From Plectrocnemia conspersa (lineage: Eukaryota; Arthropoda; Insecta; Trichoptera; Polycentropodidae): DNA of 64,000 bases. The stretch is taken from the NCBI GenBank assembly GCA_009617715.1, contig VTFK01000565.1, positions 124,001-188,000 on the forward strand. The letters run 5' to 3'. Both the position numbers and the translations under genes were made by a program. The notes under the pieces were generated by a model. It was not told the origin of the DNA and did no database searches. It worked only from the letters and a program-made list of their open reading frames with translations. Of this stretch, positions 59,831 to 64,000 are shown one piece after another (positions within the stretch are counted from its first letter, which is position 1; each line of letters begins with the position of its first letter).

Positions 59831-60111
59831 TTCGATTTTAACTGAAATTAAACACAAATATAATATTGATGTGTATATTACTGTAACTATGAATGTGTCA
59901 TAGTTTGTATTTGAAAGTAAATAATCAGTGAATATTGGCAGTTTACGAGTAAATGTTTATATGTGAATAATTTATTGAAATGAAATATAATATTTACTTT
60001 GCTTTTTAACCGATTAATCAAACTAGTATGCGTTCAATTTATCTTACTATATTAATTCGTTTAACATATTTTTTGTTATTAAAAAATAATTAGCTAAATA
60101 AAATTGTTTCG

Positions 60112-60363
60112 CCAGCAAACTTCAAAGAACTTTCTTTGGATTATGAGGATTTAAATACGGAGTTTGAGTTTTCTCAGCGAAAAGCACCAAAGAAAAATAT
60201 CAAGTTTTATTTATCTTCATCAGTTGCAGTTAAAAGAGATTATCTTATCTCGTATTTAAGTACAGCAAACATATACATATCTTGCAGAAGAGAGAAAATG
60301 CTTTTAAGCTATTATTTAAGATTACAATATTTTATTATCAATGTTTTAAATAATTTAAATTAA
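60112..60363 (+). other. Short open frame, unassigned
   Basis: The plus frame is open from about 60112 to a TAA at 60361. The first 40 codons read like protein (DYEDLNTEFEFSQRKAPKKN). The last 25 are AT-rich filler. No ATG-context or domain support. It may be a transposon scrap. Confidence 0.15.
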
Positions 60364-61789
60364 AAAAGTATTTACTTTTTTTTTTCTACTGTGATGTTTA
60401 TAATAATTAAAGTTGCTATTTTATTAATTAATTTGTTATACAAATATTCATTGATTTTCATTATTTTACATTTATCATAATAAAATCATGATAGTTATCA
60501 AAAAAACAAATTTTTTAAATAAATTTTCTAAATTACTTAAAAGTTTAAGTAAACATATTTAAGTTATTCATACCACGTCATTCAAATAAAAATCTAGTTT
60601 ACAATATTTATTGTGTGCTTGGTGTTGTTGTATTTCATAAAAAGAGGGTATTCTAATAGGTATGACTAATATGTCGTATTAAATAAAAATATTTAGTATT
60701 AAATATAAATAACCTATCAAATTACACAAATTATTTTACTTTGTGTATGTAAACATTAAAAAAATATAAAAAAATATTTAAGTGGATATCAAATATATTT
60801 TTTATATTGAACACGCCAATTACTATATTTATTTTTTACTCGAGTCTTCATCACACGCAAAAGTATTTATTTTATAAATAATAAATTTTCATTGTAAATT
60901 ATAGAAAATGACCGATAATTTAATTAATAACGCAAATTATTTTTAAATGCGACGTGAAATTCTAAAAGCCTATAATAACAGTATTTTTTAGGAAATTTTT
61001 ACGTACAATATGTCAAATCGACTATAAAATTCACATCATACACATCAAACTATAAATTTTACACGCTAACTTAAAAATAATAACGGAAACAAACTTTCTT
61101 GATAACTACTATAAAGAAAACGATCTATATATTTTAAACATTAAAGTATTTATAGTAAATTATTAAAAACCGATGGATTTCGTCAACTAAAATAATTCAA
61201 CTTACTTTTTTTGTGGCAAAAATTTAAAAAAATATTAGTGATATTGCCAAATGCTTTAAAAGGAAATAATGCGAAATATGCACTTGAAGCATATTATTAT
61301 AACATTATTAAAAATAAACATTTTACTACAAAAATCTTAGCTTTTGATGGCACTTTTATTAACTTATTGTCCATTTTGTTTCGTGTTTGAACTTTAACAA
61401 AAAATATTGATGGCCGATAATAAAATTTATTGACGACAATATATGTGGCATAGCGTCTACTCAATAAAACACTTTTAAAAAGGGGTAAGTGGGGGGGTGT
61501 CAGCAATCCGTCAATACTCAGTGACTTTCGCGAAAATTATTTTTATTTTTGTATTCGTCAACATAGTTGAATTAAAATTCTTTATAAAGCTCGCACTCGT
61601 GTTTCTGAATAAAAAATATACTTTAATAAAAGATGTTTGATAAATGCATATGGAAATAAATTTTTTTTTAAAGAACTCATGATGTATTTTATGTTCGGAT
61701 CTGTATTGGAAATCGCAAGTTATAAGTAATCCACTGAATTTATTCGTAATCAATAATTTGTTTTGATGGCAACTAAATTTAAAAAGCCA
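60364..61789. other. AT-rich spacer
   Basis: AT-rich. Minus frames at 61297-61506 and 61511-61753 are not recognised. Confidence 0.5.
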
Positions 61790-62082
61790 GTTTCACATTA
61801 ATAGGGCGGTGAAAGACTGAGAGAGTACGCGATCTGCGTCGCTTCGCTAGCTACTTTATCTAGCGGCTATTGTTGCTGTCTTCTGTTCGTCCTAACTACC
61901 ATCATATTAATTATTATAAATTTTCATAATAAAATCTCATTGTTTAAATTTTTTGTCAAATAAATTGTAATATTTTTTTTAAATCAATGCTTAACATTTT
62001 TTGTTAAATATTTTTTTTTCTTATTTCGCGACCCCAAAAACTTACGGTTTGCGCACCATACGTCCCTTATTCTTTCCGCTCA
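61790..62082. other. Mixed spacer with a small complex patch
   Basis: 61795-61900 is G+C-elevated (GATCTGCGTCGCTTCGCTAG). The rest is AT-rich up to the repeat. Part of it may belong to repeat family C. Confidence 0.3.
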
Positions 62083-62245
62083 GGAGAAATACTATTTAAA
62101 CTCTAATGAAATATATAGCACTACTGGGAGTGGGTCCCGCTCACCCAGTCATGAAAAGCTGGGTGCCCACCCACAAGGGTTGGACTCATAGAACCCAAGT
62201 ACTGGTAACGGCAGTGGTGTACGCAACGGATATTAAAGTAGTTAT
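62083..62245 (+). repeat. Dispersed repeat, family C, copy 2
   Basis: Same orientation and order of blocks as 7479-7628. Copy 2 has about a dozen extra bases after AAGTACTGGT. The shared part stops near the AAAGTAG word in both copies, suggesting a real element boundary there. Confidence 0.65.
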
Positions 62246-63494
62246 TAGTTAAAACTCGAATGTATTGTTTCTGGCTCAACACACTCTTAACGAACTGGCG
62301 AGTAAAGCTAGACGTCCCATCAAAGTTAATTATGAACATCTTAAGACCATGGACTCTTGCTCACACTAAAATAATTTGCATAAAAATAAATAATAACCAA
62401 TAATGCTTTATAAGACTTTTTCATAAACTACGATGGCGGCCGAATAACCGCAAAATAACGCCAGGCAAAATTAAGTACCATTATTGGATTGCACAGTTAA
62501 TGAATAAGTTATGTTGTACATATGTATAAAGATGGGGTAATATCACATCTAGTGTTTTTACATTTTTAAAAACGACAAAGACCAAGCATTGATTAAAAAC
62601 GGCCGCAATATATTAAATAAAAAATTGTACATCTTTCATACTTTCCGAACTTACTAATAGCGATTTAATGTAATCCTTATATGAGTTTTATAAAAAAATA
62701 TATAATTAAATACATAAACGTTTTTTTTAATTTTGCATTAACTTGTTATATTTGTTAACAGATAATATACTATCAAATAGAACATTTTAAATGTATAATA
62801 AAAAGAGTGAAAGGTAATAATGCAAGTTTACGAATATCCATTATGCATCGCACGTTTTCCAATATAAGTTTAAAGAAGAAAAAACAGATGGGTTATTTAT
62901 ATTCGAGAGGCGAAAGATTTTTTCAGATAAGATATGTTTTTTTCTTTACGAAGGATGGATGTCCAACACGCATGAACAGGCAAAGGCAGGTCTGATTCGG
63001 ATTAGACGCCAATTTGTCAAAATTACCTTGTCACATAAGAGTAAAACGCTTGTAAAATGCCTTTGATGATTTTTTTTTTTTTTTTGAAAAAAATGTGATT
63101 ATAATGTCTCATATAATGGACGAAATATTAATATTTATAAATTCAACTAGAAATGCTCTTTTCGTGGTTGAGTTATTTTCTTCGTTTTGCTATCGAATAG
63201 ATGATTTCTATGCAAGCTCGTTTGCTCACATCTTAAGTGGAGAATTCAATGTAATTTTTACAATAAAAAATATTTCTCTCTCAAGCGGCAATTTTGGACA
63301 TTTTCGCGAATTTTTAAATTTGGAATGTGTTATTATTAAATTTGCATACATAATGACAAAATAAGAAAACTCGTTTTCAAGACAAAGTAAACATAATTAA
63401 AACAACTCGAGAATTTGCTCTTATTTTAGATATTGCAATTAGAATTTGCGCTCCAAACATTGCATTTTTAACAACTCATTTTGTTAAATAATAA
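62246..63494. other. Spacer, AT-rich with a few complex patches
   Basis: Small frames (62807-62995, 63095-63364, plus) have no recognisable domain. A T run of 14 lies near 63070. Nothing supported. Confidence 0.45.
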
Positions 63495-64000
63495 TCTGAA
63501 TAAGAGTCCTTCAGACTAATTAGTCTGCTCCTGAACTAATCCCAATTCACCAATTTGCCTTCAAAGAGAATCGCTCATCGATTAAATGGGAGAAAAAAAT
63601 ATCTAAGAATCTAGAAGAAAAATGATACTGTTCTGCAGTATTTTTAGACATTACACAACCTTTTGATAAGGTTAAGCATAATGGTTTATTATACTAAATA
63701 AAAATTCACTTTTTTCATAATTTATTTATGGTACTAAAATCATCAGTACATCAACAAAAGAGCATGGTGAAGAACGAAAAACACCTTTCCTATAAATTTA
63801 AGCGTCCCTCAGGGAAGCGTGCTTGCGCCTGTGTTATACCTGCTATACACTGCAGATCTCCATGACAAAAAATATTATAGTAGGTATATTTGCTTATGAT
63901 TCGGCGGTATTAGCATTACACAACGACCCCATCATCGCTTCTAGTATGCTACAAGAAAGCCTCAATCATATTCAGTCATGACTCGTAAAATAGAGCATAA
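63495..64000 (+). pseudogene. Jockey-clade LINE reverse transcriptase, partial
   Basis: Pieces of the RT domain in order: LIPIHQFAFKENRSSI (63536-63583), CSAVFLDITQPFDKV with the first catalytic Asp intact (about 63632-63676), SVPQGSVLAPVLYLLYTADL (about 63809-63868) and GIFAYDSAVLALHND (about 63882-63927), then IIASSMLQESLNHIQS to the window edge. These are characteristic of insect Jockey elements. The catalytic FADD box reads FAYD, so one Asp is lost, and frame changes and stops occur between the blocks. The element continues beyond the window. It is better preserved than the LINE at 24240. Confidence 0.85.

Noticed and set aside
60136..60363. 75-codon plus-strand frame as a gene
   Set aside because: The C-terminal third is AT-rich filler and no start, domain or transcript support is visible.

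Overview
The window looks like nuclear DNA of an insect. It is very AT-rich (about three quarters A+T by eye). It carries decayed eukaryotic transposons of families common in insects: piggyBac, hAT, Tc1/mariner, Jockey and a second Jockey/CR1-like LINE, a Ty3/gypsy LTR element with a tRNA-Leu primer site, and tRNA-derived SINEs. There are no operons, no bacterial-type genes, no rRNA and no intact tRNA gene. The species cannot be told from the sequence.

No confident host protein-coding gene is visible. The best host-gene candidate is a minus-strand frame at 57157-57612 with a signal-peptide-like start. A second, weaker candidate is a coding-looking block at 49963-50540 that breaks down after one stop. 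Almost all other open frames are chance frames in AT-rich DNA or shadows of transposon remnants.

Layout, left to right. 1-7000: AT-rich DNA with two GC-elevated islands, a 231-bp piggyBac-type MITE (4338-4568) and SINE pieces. 7083-7628: a Tc1-like transposase tail and a dispersed repeat. 7861-13480: three islands, two of which hold copies of the same non-coding element (7895-8035 and 12491-12632). 18268-20787: a complete but dead piggyBac element between TTAA sites. 21358-23078: hairpins and a minisatellite. 24240-25855: a LINE reverse-transcriptase remnant. 28337-28466: a SINE. 32300-32545: a retro-element 3' end with 53 A residues. 34060-35170: a hAT element with its 8-bp target duplication. 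37486-38705: a deleted gypsy element interrupted by a nested 439-bp insertion. 42832-43521: SINE, ~16-bp tandem array, SINE. 53464-55603: a SINE, a repeat and a 171-bp foldback element. 63495-64000: a Jockey element running off the window.

Between the transposons, about 25 islands of 200-600 bp have clearly more G+C, little low complexity and no long open frame, separated by 1-3 kb of AT-rich DNA. This is the layout expected of a gene desert or large intron full of cis-regulatory elements near a developmental gene. That reading is inference. The duplicated element is the strongest single hint, because a 30-bp core with a tandem CCGTTAACCGTTG motif is identical in both copies. Nothing here amounts to a recognisable new multi-gene system.
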